From positions 3,844,001 to 3,908,000 of the forward strand of contig NZ_JAIFAG010000001.1 in assembly GCF_020012125.1 (NCBI RefSeq): DNA of 64,000 nucleotides, written 5' to 3'. The notes under the pieces were generated by a model that worked only from the letters and a program-made list of their open reading frames with translations, did no database searches and was not told the DNA's origin. Positions 17,535 through 26,336 of the stretch are shown in pieces. Each line of letters begins with the position of its first letter. The first letter of the stretch is position 1. Origin of the DNA: Hymenobacter psoromatis (GTDB taxonomy: Bacteria; Bacteroidota; Bacteroidia; Cytophagales; Hymenobacteraceae). The position numbers and the translations under genes were made by a program.

Positions 17535-18971
17535 ATGCCCGATTCCGCTTTCGACTTTGACCTGATTGTGCTGGGCGCGGGCTCGGCGGGCTTAGGCCTG
17601 GCCTTGTTCATGGCGAAAGCCAACATGCGGGTACTGCTAATTGACCGCACGGCAGCCGACGTGGGCGGCGACTGCCTCAACCACGGCTGCGTGCCGAGTA
17701 AGGCGCTCATTCATGCGGCGCGGCAGGTGCACCGGGCGCGGCAGGCCACGCAATTTGGGCTGGAAGTGAGCGGCACGGCCGATATGGGCCGGGTGATGGA
17801 CTACGTGCGGGAGCGGCAGGAAATTATTCGCCGCCACGAAAACCCCGACTACCTGCGTGGCCTGGGCGTAACGGTCGAAATTGGGGAGGCCTGCTTTGTG
17901 GGGCCGCAGGCGGTGGAAGTGAACGGCCGGGTGCACCGGGGCCGCCACCTCGTGTTGGCCACTGGCTCGCGGCCCCAACAGCTGGCTGTACCGGGCGCGG
18001 AACTGGTACGCCTCTACGACAACCGCGGCATCTGGGACCTGCGCCAACTGCCGGCGCGCCTGCTGGTGGTGGGCGGCGGCCCCAACGGCGTGGAACTGGC
18101 CCAGGCTATGCAGCGCCTCGGCGCGCAAGTGACGCTGGTGCACTCGGCCAAGCAGATTTTAGAGAAGGAAGACCCCAGCATCAGCGCCGTACTGCTGAAC
18201 CGGCTACGTGACGAAGGTATTGACTTTCAATTAGAAGTCAAAATAATCGCCTTTTCGGATGCGAATACGGCACGGGTGCGGCACGCCGACGGCCGCGAAA
18301 CCACCGTCGGATTCGACGCAGCCTACGTGGCCATTGGGCGTGAAGTAGGGTTCGACGGCTTGCAGCTCGAAAAGGCGGGGGTAGGGCTGGACGCGCACGG
18401 CCACCTGGTGCTCGGCGAGCATTTGCAGACGACGAACCCGGCCATCTTCGCGGCCGGCGACGCGGCCAACTCGCTCAAATTCAGCCACGGGGCCGAGCTG
18501 CACATGCGGCTGCTACTGTTCAATTTCTTCTCGCCCATTAAGAAAAAGCTCGACTACGACCACTTTTCCTGGGTCACCTTCACCGACCCCGAGGTAGCGC
18601 ACTTTGGCCTCGACGCGGCCGAGCTGGACCGGCGCGGCACGGCCTACGAGCGCTGGGAAACTGATTTTGCCGACGACGACCGCGCCGTGGTGGACGACTA
18701 CCGCTACGGCCGGCTGCTGCTGTTTGTGGAAAAAAACTGGCTACCCGGTACCAAGCGCCGCCTGCTGGGCGGAGCCATGCTGGCACCCGGCGCGGGCGAG
18801 CTGGTGCAGGAATTAATCCTGGCCAACAGCGCCGGGCTGGGCGTAGAGGCGCTTTTCGACAAAATTTATCCCTATCCCACCGCCGCCCGCATCAACCAGG
18901 CGCTGGTGGTAAGCAAGCAGGATATTTCGCCGCTGGCCCAGGCCGCGCTGGCGTTGGCCTACAAGTGGTAA
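17535..18971 (+). CDS. Pyridine nucleotide-disulfide oxidoreductase (mercuric reductase / lipoamide dehydrogenase-like)
   Basis: A 478-aa FAD flavoprotein with the redox disulfide C47/C52 (GDCLNHGCVPSK), FAD motif VLGAGSAGLGLALF and NAD motif VVGGGPNGVELAQAM, followed by the dimerisation domain. The C-terminal dyad that normally reads HxxxxE in lipoamide dehydrogenases is replaced here by YPYPTAAR, so the usual acid-base His and Glu are absent. This points to a different electron acceptor from lipoamide or glutathione. No metal-binding HMA domain is present. It is 30 nt after the siroheme gene and likely in the same operon; a role in supplying electrons to the cluster is inference. Confidence 0.88.
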   Translation: MPDSAFDFDLIVLGAGSAGLGLALFMAKANMRVLLIDRTAADVGGDCLNHGCVPSKALIHAARQVHRARQATQFGLEVSGTADMGRVMDYVRERQEIIRRHENPDYLRGLGVTVEIGEACFVGPQAVEVNGRVHRGRHLVLATGSRPQQLAVPGAELVRLYDNRGIWDLRQLPARLLVVGGGPNGVELAQAMQRLGAQVTLVHSAKQILEKEDPSISAVLLNRLRDEGIDFQLEVKIIAFSDANTARVRHADGRETTVGFDAAYVAIGREVGFDGLQLEKAGVGLDAHGHLVLGEHLQTTNPAIFAAGDAANSLKFSHGAELHMRLLLFNFFSPIKKKLDYDHFSWVTFTDPEVAHFGLDAAELDRRGTAYERWETDFADDDRAVVDDYRYGRLLLFVEKNWLPGTKRRLLGGAMLAPGAGELVQELILANSAGLGVEALFDKIYPYPTAARINQALVVSKQDISPLAQAALALAYKW

Positions 18972-18981
18972 AGAAGCGTAG

Positions 18982-19005
18982 GGCAAGCTTTAGCTTACCT
19001 TTTTG
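18982..19005 (+). terminator. Weak hairpin with T-run after the flavoprotein gene
   Basis: GGCAAGCT and AGCTTACC form a short stem (one mismatch) with a TT loop, followed by CTTTTTG. It resembles the F-type repeat at 29993. It could end the nitrate operon. Confidence 0.45.
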
Positions 19006-19059
19006 GGGAAGGCGCAGGCTTGCAAACGCACTGTTAATCAGCCGGCAAGTTAATTTACC

Positions 19060-19776
19060 CTACCCTCCTTTTACGAGCGCTTTATACACCTGCCGCAGCC
19101 GCGCCTGCGGCACGCCTAGCCGGTAGAGCAGCACGATGAGGGCGAAGATGCCTTGCAGCCGGAACACGCCGTTGGCCAGGTACCGGCGGGCTGAGGTGAC
19201 GACCGCGCGCGGCAGCAGCCAAAATGGGGCAGCCCGCTGAAGGCGCTCCACGATTTCCTGGTCTTCCATCACCAGCAGCGCCTCGCGGTAGCCGCCAACC
19301 TGCTCAAACAAGGCTTTGCGCACGAATAAACTCTGGTCGCCGAACCGGAACCAGGTGAGCGGAAAACGGGTCAGCCAGGCGCTGAGCCGCAGAAACCAGT
19401 GCGGGTGGTCGAAGGCCAGGCGGTAGCAGCCGCTACCGGCCCCGGCGGCCACCGCCCGCCAAATGTCCTCGCTAAAGCCGGGCGGGGGGTAGGAGTCGGC
19501 GTGCAGAAAGTAGAGCACCGGGCCGCTAGCGTCCGCCGCACCTTGGTTGAGCTGCGCGGCGCGGCCCTGGCGGGGGCAGGCCAGCACCCGCGCGCCCGCC
19601 GCAGCGGCCAAGGCGGCAGTGGCATCGGTGCTGCCGCCATCGGCCACGATAAGCTCCAGCTCTAGGGGCGTAGCGAACGCCTCGGCGCGCAGGCGGGCCA
19701 GCAGCGGCCCAATGGCGGCGGCTTCGTTGAAGGTCGGGATAATGATGCTCAGCGCAGGAACGGAGGCAGCGGGCAT
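19060..19776 (-). CDS. Family 2 glycosyltransferase (TIGR04283-like)
   Basis: A 238-aa GT-A fold transferase starting MPAASVPALSIIIPTFNEA. Visible motifs are the nucleotide-sugar binding VADGGSTDAT, the metal site FLHADSYPPP, and GDQSLFVRK followed by VMEDQEIVERL. A C-terminal hydrophobic segment (FALIVLLYRLG) probably holds it at the membrane. This subgroup is called 'rSAM/selenodomain-associated transferase 2' in genome annotation; the acceptor is unknown. It is convergent with the flavoprotein gene. Confidence 0.88.
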   Translation of the reverse strand: MPAASVPALSIIIPTFNEAAAIGPLLARLRAEAFATPLELELIVADGGSTDATAALAAAAGARVLACPRQGRAAQLNQGAADASGPVLYFLHADSYPPPGFSEDIWRAVAAGAGSGCYRLAFDHPHWFLRLSAWLTRFPLTWFRFGDQSLFVRKALFEQVGGYREALLVMEDQEIVERLQRAAPFWLLPRAVVTSARRYLANGVFRLQGIFALIVLLYRLGVPQARLRQVYKALVKGG

Positions 19777-19873
19777 GGGTGGCGGTGGGCCCTACCCCCC
19801 ACCGGGGAGCCAGCTGGTGCTGAGCCGGGCCGCCACGAAACTAGGAGCCCGCCGTTGGTTTAGCGGCGCGCGG

Positions 19874-20584
19874 CTAGAATTTGGCCACGGCCAGCCGGTT
19901 GTAGTGGTCCAGGAGCTGAGCCACTTCGGCGGGCTGGTCGTAGCGCAAGTGGTGGCTGGCAGCGAAAGCTTGCACGTCATTGGCGCGGCTGCCGCAGAGG
20001 CGCAGCACGGCCGCTTCGCTCAGCTCTAAAGGGCGCAACGGCTCGGTACCGGTGGCACCGGGGCCGGCCACCAGCATAGGGCCGCCGCTGGCCACCTGCG
20101 TAAGCCAGCCCAACAGCAGCGGCCCGGCATCGGTGGCGGTTAGCACTTCCACAGCTTCGGGGCGCGGGCTCTGGTGGCTTTCCTGCACTAGGCGGGTGCG
20201 GTAGCGGCGCACGGCCGGGGCCCCGGCGGGCGGCACGTCGTCTTCGGTGCCCAGGTCGAAGCCGCGCAGGGCGGCCAGCGGCCAGTAGTGGGTGCTGTCG
20301 GCCTCCAGCGAGTCTTGCGCCTGCACCACGCGCTGGCCAATGTGGTAGCGCAGGCCCGGCACCAGCACCCGCCGCCCGCCGAGCAGACGCAGGTAGCCGA
20401 CCTGGTAAGTTCCGTTGCTCAAAAATTCGCCCGCGTGCAGGCTCAATTCGGCGCGCTGCTGGCGGGCGGCGGCGGGCGTGTTGGCGGCGCGGTAGAGGGC
20501 CGCCTCGGTGGCGGCGTGGCTACCCTGGGCCCAGGCGGCCGGGGCCAGGCCCACGGCCAGCAAGGGCAAAAGTATTGCTTTCAC
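19874..20584 (-). CDS. Exported protein of unknown function
   Basis: About 236 aa. The start is taken as GTG at 20584, giving a good signal peptide (VKAILLPLLAVGLAPAAWAQ); the longer frame to 20644 adds a polar, Cys-rich leader unlikely for an exported protein. The mature part is predicted beta-rich with no motif I recognise (YQVGYLRLLGGRRVLVPGLRY; a basic RRYRTRLVQ stretch). Probably periplasmic or outer-membrane. It lies 97 nt upstream of the glycosyltransferase on the same strand, so the two may be co-transcribed. Confidence 0.65.
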   Translation of the reverse strand: MKAILLPLLAVGLAPAAWAQGSHAATEAALYRAANTPAAARQQRAELSLHAGEFLSNGTYQVGYLRLLGGRRVLVPGLRYHIGQRVVQAQDSLEADSTHYWPLAALRGFDLGTEDDVPPAGAPAVRRYRTRLVQESHQSPRPEAVEVLTATDAGPLLLGWLTQVASGGPMLVAGPGATGTEPLRPLELSEAAVLRLCGSRANDVQAFAASHHLRYDQPAEVAQLLDHYNRLAVAKF

Positions 20585-20730
20585 TAGCAGACAGGATTTA
20601 TGAAAACAGCCTTCGCAAATATCAAGCCAGCAAGCAGTTACCACGCCCTCTATTAGCTTGAACAGTACCCCGCAAGCGCTTTCCTGTCAGGCCATTGCGG
20701 CACGTCCCTACCCCCCGCTCGCACGGCGGC

Positions 20731-22290
20731 CTAGCGGTTGCGGCCATACTGCTCGTGGCTGCTCACCCAGTCGCTGCTACTGATGGCCGCGCCCAGGCTC
20801 AGCTCGCCGGCCAGCACCACGCCGGCCACTATTTCGGCAAACTTATACACCGTGCCCCGGCCCACGCAGCCCAGCATGCGCAGGCACTCATTCTGGGTGG
20901 CCAGGCCAGTGCCGCCGCCGTGGGTGGCCACGATGAGCGAGGGAATCGTGATATTGATGTACAAATCGCCGTCCTTGGTCACCTCCGAGTAGAGCACACC
21001 GGCCGAAGACTCGCTCACGTTGGCCACGTCCTGGCCAGTAGCGATGAAGAGCGCCGTGATGCCATTGGCCGAATGCGCGCCGTTGTTGTTGGCTCCGCTC
21101 AGGAAGGCCCCCACGTTGCTCACCTGCCCGTGGTAGGCCAGCTGCTCGGGCGTCACGCGCATACGTTGCAGCAGCACGTCGCGCTTTATCACGGCCTCGG
21201 CCACCACGCGCTTGCCGCGGGTCCGCATCACGTTTATCTGGCTGGCTTTCTTGTCGGTAGCAAAATTTGATTCGAGGTAAAAATTCTGCACGGGCGCGCC
21301 TTGGTAGTTATTCAGAATCCAGGAGCAGGCCGCAAAGGTGGCTCTACCCACCATGTTCTGGCCGGCCGCGTCGCCGGTCGAGAAATTGAAGCGCAAGTAG
21401 GCAAATTTATTACTCAAATAAGTATCTATGTATTGCAGCTTAGCCACGCGCGAGGTGCTTTCGGCCTCGGGCCGGATGAGTTCGAGGCTCTCGGCCACCC
21501 AGCGGCCGAAGTCGCGCGCGCCGCGCGCATCCTCAAACACGAACACCGGGGCGCGCTGCATCGCGTCGCCGATAACGGTGCACTTGACGCCCCCGCACAG
21601 GTTGAGCACCTGCATGCCGCGGTTGTAGCTGGCCACCAGCGTGCCTTCAGTAGTAGCCATCGGAATCAGAAACTCACCCTGCGCGTGCTCGCCGTTCACC
21701 AGCAGCGGGCCGGCCAGGCCCACCGGCACCTGCGCTACCCCCACAAAATGCTCGCAGTTGCCCTGCAAGGTGTGCGGGTCGAATGAATATTTTTTCAGGT
21801 GCTGAAATTCCTGCCCCGCGAACTGCTCGGCAAACTGCTGCCGGGCCTCGATAGCCGGGGCAGCGTAGTCGTCTTCCTCCGAGCGCGGAATGCGCACCCG
21901 GCTGTCCTGGCTCACAATGGCATCTTCGACCTCCACGCACAGCTCGCCAAAAGCATCCGTGTTGAACTCGACGCGCAGCTGATGCATTCCCGCGGCCAGC
22001 GCCGCCGTGCGGAGCACGAACGTAATGGTACGGCCCACCGGTAATTCAACTGCTTGGCCATCAGGGCTTAATCCGGTACCAGCGCGTTGCTCGCCGCCAC
22101 CCAGGTCGAGCTGAATGTGGGTGGCCGGCACCACCACGTCCCCAACCGTAACTTGCCGCAGGCCCGTGAGCCGGGCCGTGTCGAGCCGGTTTTTAATGCT
22201 GAACGCTACCCCCTGGCCATCGGGCAGGTTGTGCAGGCTGCCCCGGTTATAGAGTAGTTTCAGGAGCAGGGGGCTAGGCGTAAAAACCAT
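20731..22290 (-). CDS. Hydroxymethylglutaryl-CoA reductase with N-terminal extension
   Basis: A 519-aa enzyme making mevalonate from HMG-CoA with NAD(P)H, for isoprenoids. Catalytic landmarks of the class I type are present: the Glu in ATTEGTLVASYNRG, Lys in ATDKKASQ, Asp in TGQDVANVSES, and the His in SSHEQYGRNR close to the C-terminus. VPVGLAGPLLVNG and ATHGGGTGLATQ also fit. The first ~150 residues precede the reductase core and read as a beta-rich domain (SIKNRLDTARLTGLRQV; HIQLDLGGGEQ) of unknown role. The start is set at ATG 22290 (MVFTPSPLL); an ORF to 22347 is open but lacks conservation-like sequence. Divergent from the phytanoyl-CoA dioxygenase gene. Confidence 0.92.
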   Translation of the reverse strand: MVFTPSPLLLKLLYNRGSLHNLPDGQGVAFSIKNRLDTARLTGLRQVTVGDVVVPATHIQLDLGGGEQRAGTGLSPDGQAVELPVGRTITFVLRTAALAAGMHQLRVEFNTDAFGELCVEVEDAIVSQDSRVRIPRSEEDDYAAPAIEARQQFAEQFAGQEFQHLKKYSFDPHTLQGNCEHFVGVAQVPVGLAGPLLVNGEHAQGEFLIPMATTEGTLVASYNRGMQVLNLCGGVKCTVIGDAMQRAPVFVFEDARGARDFGRWVAESLELIRPEAESTSRVAKLQYIDTYLSNKFAYLRFNFSTGDAAGQNMVGRATFAACSWILNNYQGAPVQNFYLESNFATDKKASQINVMRTRGKRVVAEAVIKRDVLLQRMRVTPEQLAYHGQVSNVGAFLSGANNNGAHSANGITALFIATGQDVANVSESSAGVLYSEVTKDGDLYINITIPSLIVATHGGGTGLATQNECLRMLGCVGRGTVYKFAEIVAGVVLAGELSLGAAISSSDWVSSHEQYGRNR

Positions 22291-22476
22291 GAGTGGGGCA
22301 GGGAAAAGGCAGGATAAAGCAGCCCGGCAATAACCAGCGCGGGCCATTGAGGGCCAAAAGATAAACGTTGGCCACCCAATCCGCCGTATAATTCAAACTT
22401 AGCCGCTCATAATCCAGTTATAGGCCGCAAGCTTGGTGCGTTCTATTTTTTCACGCCTGCCCAAGCGCTCCGGCCG

Positions 22477-22484
22477 TATCTTTG
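22477..22484 (+). promoter_or_regulatory. -7 promoter element for the phytanoyl-CoA dioxygenase gene
   Basis: TATCTTTG matches TAnnTTTG exactly and lies 55 nt before the ATG at 22539. A T-rich block (22444-22451) about 25 nt upstream may serve as the -33 region. Confidence 0.5.
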
Positions 22485-22538
22485 CCCATTCATCCGAATC
22501 TAAGGGCGGCCGGGAGCTACTCCGCCTTCATTCCCTCT

Positions 22539-23354
22539 ATGGCATCTTTATCTGATTATCCGCGCTTTACTCTCGGCCAGGAACTGACGGCCGAGCAGCG
22601 GGCTTTTTTCTCTAAGCACGGATTTCTGCATTTTCGACCCTTTGCTACCCCCGACCAAGTGCAGGCTTACCTCCAGGCAACGCAGGCCATCCAGGCCGAT
22701 TGGCTGGCCCACGGCATTGAGAAGGTAAACGGCGTTCCTATCAAGTACGGCAAAGATGTGGATGGCCAAGCCATCGTGCAGCGCTTTGCCTTCGCTTCGC
22801 AGCACAGCCCCGTGTTGCACGAGCTGCTGCAAGACCCGCGCTTTGAAGCCCTGTTTCCGCTGCTCGAAACGCCGGGCGGCCGCGTTGGCATAAACGAGCG
22901 CGACGGCCTGGTCGTCAATCACTATGTAAACGTCGAAGGCTCGGAGTTCAGCCAGATGGGCTGGCACACCGACTCGCTACGCGACGTATTTTATGGCAAG
23001 CGCATTCGGCCTATGCTCAATGTGGGCCTGCACCTCGACGGCACCAAGGCCACCAACGGCGGCCTGCGCGTGATACCCGGCACCCACCGCCAGGGCCTGG
23101 GCAAGATGCTGTTTCGCAAGAAGTACTACAAGGACGTGTTTTACGACCCCAACGAAGTGGCCGTCGAAACCGAGCCCGGCGACCTAACCGTGCACGATGG
23201 TCGCATGTGGCACCGCGTGGCACAATCGCCGCTGGTAGGAGCCGAGTCGCGCCGACGCGTCATGTACGTGCCCATCATCGGGGGCAAGTACCAGCCCAAG
23301 AGCAGCGAAAGCCCTACCCCCTTCTACCTACGTTTCCTGCACTTAGTGAAATGA
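22539..23354 (+). CDS. Phytanoyl-CoA dioxygenase (PhyH) family protein
   Basis: A 271-aa Fe(II)/2-oxoglutarate dioxygenase. The iron-binding HxD is H143/D145 in GWHTDSLRD, and the distal His is probably H225 in GRMWHRV. The 2-oxoglutarate-binding Arg is likely in the RRRVMYVP segment. The ATG at 22539 (MASLSDYPRF) is preferred over the frame opening at 22482 because a promoter element covers the latter. Its stop overlaps the ATG of the next (broken) SDR gene by ATGA, showing the two were once translationally coupled. Substrate unknown; a lipid or small-molecule hydroxylation is typical. Confidence 0.88.
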   Translation: MASLSDYPRFTLGQELTAEQRAFFSKHGFLHFRPFATPDQVQAYLQATQAIQADWLAHGIEKVNGVPIKYGKDVDGQAIVQRFAFASQHSPVLHELLQDPRFEALFPLLETPGGRVGINERDGLVVNHYVNVEGSEFSQMGWHTDSLRDVFYGKRIRPMLNVGLHLDGTKATNGGLRVIPGTHRQGLGKMLFRKKYYKDVFYDPNEVAVETEPGDLTVHDGRMWHRVAQSPLVGAESRRRVMYVPIIGGKYQPKSSESPTPFYLRFLHLVK

Positions 23355-24136
23355 GCTACGCCCTGGTAACAGGAGCGTTGCGCGGTATTGGCTACGAGCT
23401 GGCTTTGGGGCTGGCCCATCGTGGCTACGACTTATTGCTGGTGGCGCGCTCCGAAGACCAGCTCTAGGCGCTAGCCCAAGTGGCGCGCACGCGCTACTAG
23501 CGACAGGCCCAAGTGCTGGCCATAGACCTGACCCAGCCCACCGCCGCCGCCGAGGTAGCCGCCTGGGCTGCGCAGCAGGCTCCGGCCGGCTTGGCTGTAC
23601 TCGTCAACACAATGCGAGCTACGGCTTGTGGGGTCGTTTCGAGCAGCTAGGCCTGGCCGAGCAGCTCCATATTGCAGCTCAACCTCACCCTACCTGTGCA
23701 GCTGACCCACACGCTGCTGCCGCAACTGCACCGCGCTCCCCAAGCCTACATTCTGAACGTAGCCAGTATGGCCGCCTATCAGGCGGTGCCTTCACTTGCG
23801 CTATACGCAGCCAGTAAGATATTCGTACTCAGTTTCAGCCGGGGGCTGCGCTACGAGCTGAAAGACAGCGCCATCAGCGTGACCTGCCTGAGCCCCGGCG
23901 CTACTGCCACTGACTTCAGCAGCCGTGCCGGCATGGGCTCCGAGCTCCAAGCCGTGGCTAATAAGGTATCCATGACAGCGGCTGAGGTAGCCGAGGCCGG
24001 CCTGCAAGCTTTGTTCGCCGGTAAAGCCGAGCTAATCCCCGGCCTGCTCAATAAAGTGTCGGCCGGCCTCAGCAGCGTGGTACCCAAGCCAGTGGTGGAA
24101 AAAATAGCGGCTGGCATTTACGAGAAGTATTTATAG
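23351..24136 (+). pseudogene. Broken short-chain dehydrogenase/reductase (SDR)
   Basis: The start codon overlaps the upstream stop (ATGA). The N-terminus has the NAD(P) motif TGALRGIGYELA and continues LLLVARSEDQL, then an in-frame TAG at 23465-23467 and another TAG near 23498. Around 23610 the frame shifts (LVN, then ASYGLWGRFEQL in the next frame), and shifts back near 23670. The C-terminal half is intact: NVASMAAY with active-site YAASK, LSPGATATDF, and a normal end at 24136. So at least two nonsense changes and two frameshifts remove function. The reading is of a complete gene recently decayed. Sequencing error could explain a frameshift, but not four lesions. Confidence 0.9.
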
Positions 24137-24503
24137 TTGGCTCGCAGCTAGAGACTCCTCGTCTGATTGACCATATTTGCCTTTAGCAAAGTCTACCATA
24201 CTCCAAGCTGAGCGTGGCTTTTTTACGTCCCAGCCATTCTGACTTATAGTTTAGCTTAACTCAGGTAGGGCGACGACGGCAAAAGTAATAGAATTTTCGC
24301 AAATGACATAATTTTACACGTTGGTTTATCTTGTTAAAAATCAGTAGTTTATAAATATTTTTAGAAAGTAAGTGTCCACTCACCTAAAAATGGTGAGCTA
24401 ACACTTACCGCGTTTTGTTTTTTTGTTGTAATATTGTTCTCGTTATCAGCTAGCGAGGCCACCCAGCTAGCTGTTGACTTCCCACTTACCACTCTGTATT
24501 GCC

Positions 24504-24677
24504 CAGCCGTCGTCCCACCCCGGCGGGTATTCTTACCAAATTCTAGTTGTTGCCCGGCCGTTGTCCCACCCCGGCGGGTATCGTTTCCACTCTCCAGTTC
24601 TGCCAGTCGTCGTCCCACCCCGCCTGGTTTCATCATCCACTCTGTTTCTGCCAGTCGTCGTCCCACCCCGCCTGGTT
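24504..24677. repeat. Four-copy tandem repeat, period 48-51 bp
   Basis: Copies of a ~26-bp core begin at 24504, 24555, 24604 and 24652. All share CGTCCCACCCCG or TGTCCCACCCCG followed by GCGGGTA (copies 1, 2) or CCTGGTT (copies 3, 4). Spacers of ~23-25 bp differ but include CACTCT twice. A degenerate fifth piece is near 24689. Spacers are too few and too similar for a CRISPR. Confidence 0.85.
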
Positions 24678-24722
24678 CCGTATTTCTACCCCGCCTCGGC
24701 CTGGTAGAATCTGAAGTTTTTC

Positions 24723-24765
24723 AACCGGCCGATTTGGTAATTCCAAATCGGCCGGTTTCTTTTTA
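24723..24765. terminator. Intrinsic terminator, 15-bp perfect stem
   Basis: AACCGGCCGATTTGG (24723-24737) pairs exactly with 24743-24757 around a TAATT loop, followed by TCTTTTT. No intact gene ends just before it on the plus strand; it may have served a lost gene, or the SDR transcript. Confidence 0.85.
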
Positions 24766-24897
24766 AATAGCCCTGACTGCTGCCTATAGCCGAGGCAGAA
24801 AGGAGACGGGCCCCACGCCGTACCGCGCTTATGCCCGAACTTTGTGCCTCACCCTTGCCTGCGGGGGCCGCTGGCCGGCCCCTACCCCACCCCTACC

Positions 24898-25434
24898 ATG
24901 ATGCTTACCCGCCGCCAACACATTGCCAATGTGGCGCTGCAACTCTTCGGGGATAAAGGATTTGAGAATACCTCCACCCAGCAGATTGCCAAGGCCGCCA
25001 GCGTTTCGGAAGCGCTTATCTTCAAGCACTTTGGCTCTAAAGACCAGCTTCTCGACTTTGTGGTAAAGACTGGCTACCAGCGCATTATAGAACACAATCG
25101 CGGGGGCCTGCTGGAAGCCGACCCGCTCACCTTTATCCACAGCGTTATTGACCTGCCCTACAAGCTGGTGCTGGAAGAGCCCGCGTTCTGGAAGCTTCAG
25201 TATCGCCTGGCCGACAGCGACATGGCGCAGCAGCAGCACGAGCGCTTTATGCGGCCGGTGCCGGCGCGGTTGCAAGTCGCGTTTGAGCAGCTCGGCTACC
25301 CCGAGCCCGACAAGGAAACGCGCTTACTACTGCTGCTGATTGAGGCGCTCTGGAAGATTGAGGCTAGTAAGACTGACGAGCACGTGCGCGAAATGCTCGA
25401 CTTTATCAAGCGCAAGTACGAAGTGCAGCGCTAG
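24898..25434 (+). CDS. TetR family transcriptional regulator
   Basis: A 178-aa regulator with the N-terminal helix-turn-helix intact: RRQHIANVALQLFGDKGF, then TSTQQIAKAASVSEALIFKHFGS (residues ~5-50). The C-terminal ligand domain has no specific signature. The frame opens at 24844, but the double ATG at 24898/24901 is the natural start. It is the only intact gene in the 23.35-26.2 kb decay zone. Its target cannot be deduced; the MATE exporter gene 0.9 kb downstream is a candidate only by position. Confidence 0.87.
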   Translation: MMLTRRQHIANVALQLFGDKGFENTSTQQIAKAASVSEALIFKHFGSKDQLLDFVVKTGYQRIIEHNRGGLLEADPLTFIHSVIDLPYKLVLEEPAFWKLQYRLADSDMAQQQHERFMRPVPARLQVAFEQLGYPEPDKETRLLLLLIEALWKIEASKTDEHVREMLDFIKRKYEVQR

Positions 25435-25448
25435 CGCAGGGGTAGGGG

Positions 25449-25943
25449 GTGTGCTCTACGCGCAGGGCCTCAACATTGGGCGCAATGGCGAGTTTGTGGC
25501 CGGCGAGGAGCGCGTGTTCTTCATGCGCACCGAATTTGCGGTCACTTTTGAGGAGGCAGCCCTGCTGGCGGCGCGGCACGCGGCCCTACCCCCGCGGCTA
25601 ACGTCAGGCTGACTGACAACCGCATCGAAAACATTATGCTGCTCGTGACCAAGGAGCACCACTGCTGAGCGAACTGCTGGTGTGCTACGTTTTTGGCGAG
25701 CTCAATACTACCATTCAGGCTGTCATCAGCAGCTACGAGGTACTGGGCGAGCTAATGAGCAAGTTTAGGATTCTCTTTCACTCCTACCCGCCGCACGAGG
25801 GCCGTAGCTGGGCCGCGCACGAGGCCGAGGGGCTGGCGCTGCTGGCTAATGCGCCTAACCTAGTGGTGCTGGCTCGCGCCCTGCGATTAGTGCTGGATGA
25901 GCAGGTTTTCGTACACCGTAATAGGACGATAATCTTCGACTAA
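25449..25943 (+). pseudogene. Remnant of formyltetrahydrofolate deformylase (purU-like)
   Basis: Scattered frames recall PurU: an early piece with RVFFMRTEF, then after a frame change LLVTKEHHC, then (another shift near 25665) ELLVCYVFGELNTTIQAVIS and KFRILFHSYPPHEG. The last part, NLVVLARALRLVLDEQ and NRTIIFD, lines up with the PurU segment that reads FVVLARYMQIL...PNRVINIHH. The N-terminal ACT domain and the end of the catalytic domain are missing, with stop codons and at least two frameshifts between pieces. The match is from memory of the family, without alignment. Confidence 0.78.
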
Positions 25944-26007
25944 AAGCGGGGGGTATGTAAGGCAGGAGAGCCAGCAAAATGCCTCAAAAATGGTGTTTTG
26001 ATGATTT

Positions 26008-26216
26008 TTCACCAAGGACATTGCGCAGCGGCTACGCGCATTCGACCTGCTCTTGCAGCGCTACCCCGAGTGGCACGGACAGGTGAGCCTGATAATGCTG
26101 GTGGGCCCTCGCGCGACTAGGTGCTGCAGCACGCTATGCTGCAGGAGGGTAGGCGGCAAACCAATGTTTCAACTTTATAAGCTGAAAGACAGAATTTTGG
26201 ACAAAATTTTTCCTTA
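26008..26216 (+). pseudogene. Short remnant of trehalose-6-phosphate synthase (otsA-like)
   Basis: One frame reads FTKDIAQRLRAFDLLLQRYP and then EWHGQVSLIMLVGP, very like the conserved OtsA segment DYTKGIPQRLRAF...NPEYRGKVTLVQIAVPSR. About 38 recognisable codons remain; the frame then runs on as unrelated sequence to a stop at 26216. No start, no glycosyltransferase N-terminus and no C-terminus are present nearby. This is a gene fragment, not a small gene. Confidence 0.7.
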
Positions 26217-26336
26217 AACTAAGCCGTAACAGGTTGCTCTGACAATAGTACTCTGGCAGTTAGGCTGACCCACTGGTTTTGGGTGGGCGGAGCGCGTGGC
26301 AGCCGCAGAGTGGGCGCGTCCGTACTACTGCCTTCT

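Larger units (their letters stand above)
24137..24897. other. 761-bp noncoding stretch with tandem repeat and terminator
   Basis: The first ~350 bp are AT-rich with no gene I can support. Then comes a four-copy tandem repeat (24504-24677) and an intrinsic terminator (24723-24765). Two open frames over the repeat (24434-24766 plus and 24361-24666 minus) read as Pro-rich or Gly/Arg-rich repeats and run into the terminator, so I do not call them genes. Confidence 0.6.

Noticed and set aside
24504..24677. Possible CRISPR array
   Set aside because: Only four cores with two sub-types, spacers partly similar, no cas genes nearby.
24361..24766. Repeat-reading open frames on both strands over the tandem repeat
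   Set aside because: The plus frame runs into the terminator hairpin; the minus frame has no start context and no relation to known proteins.
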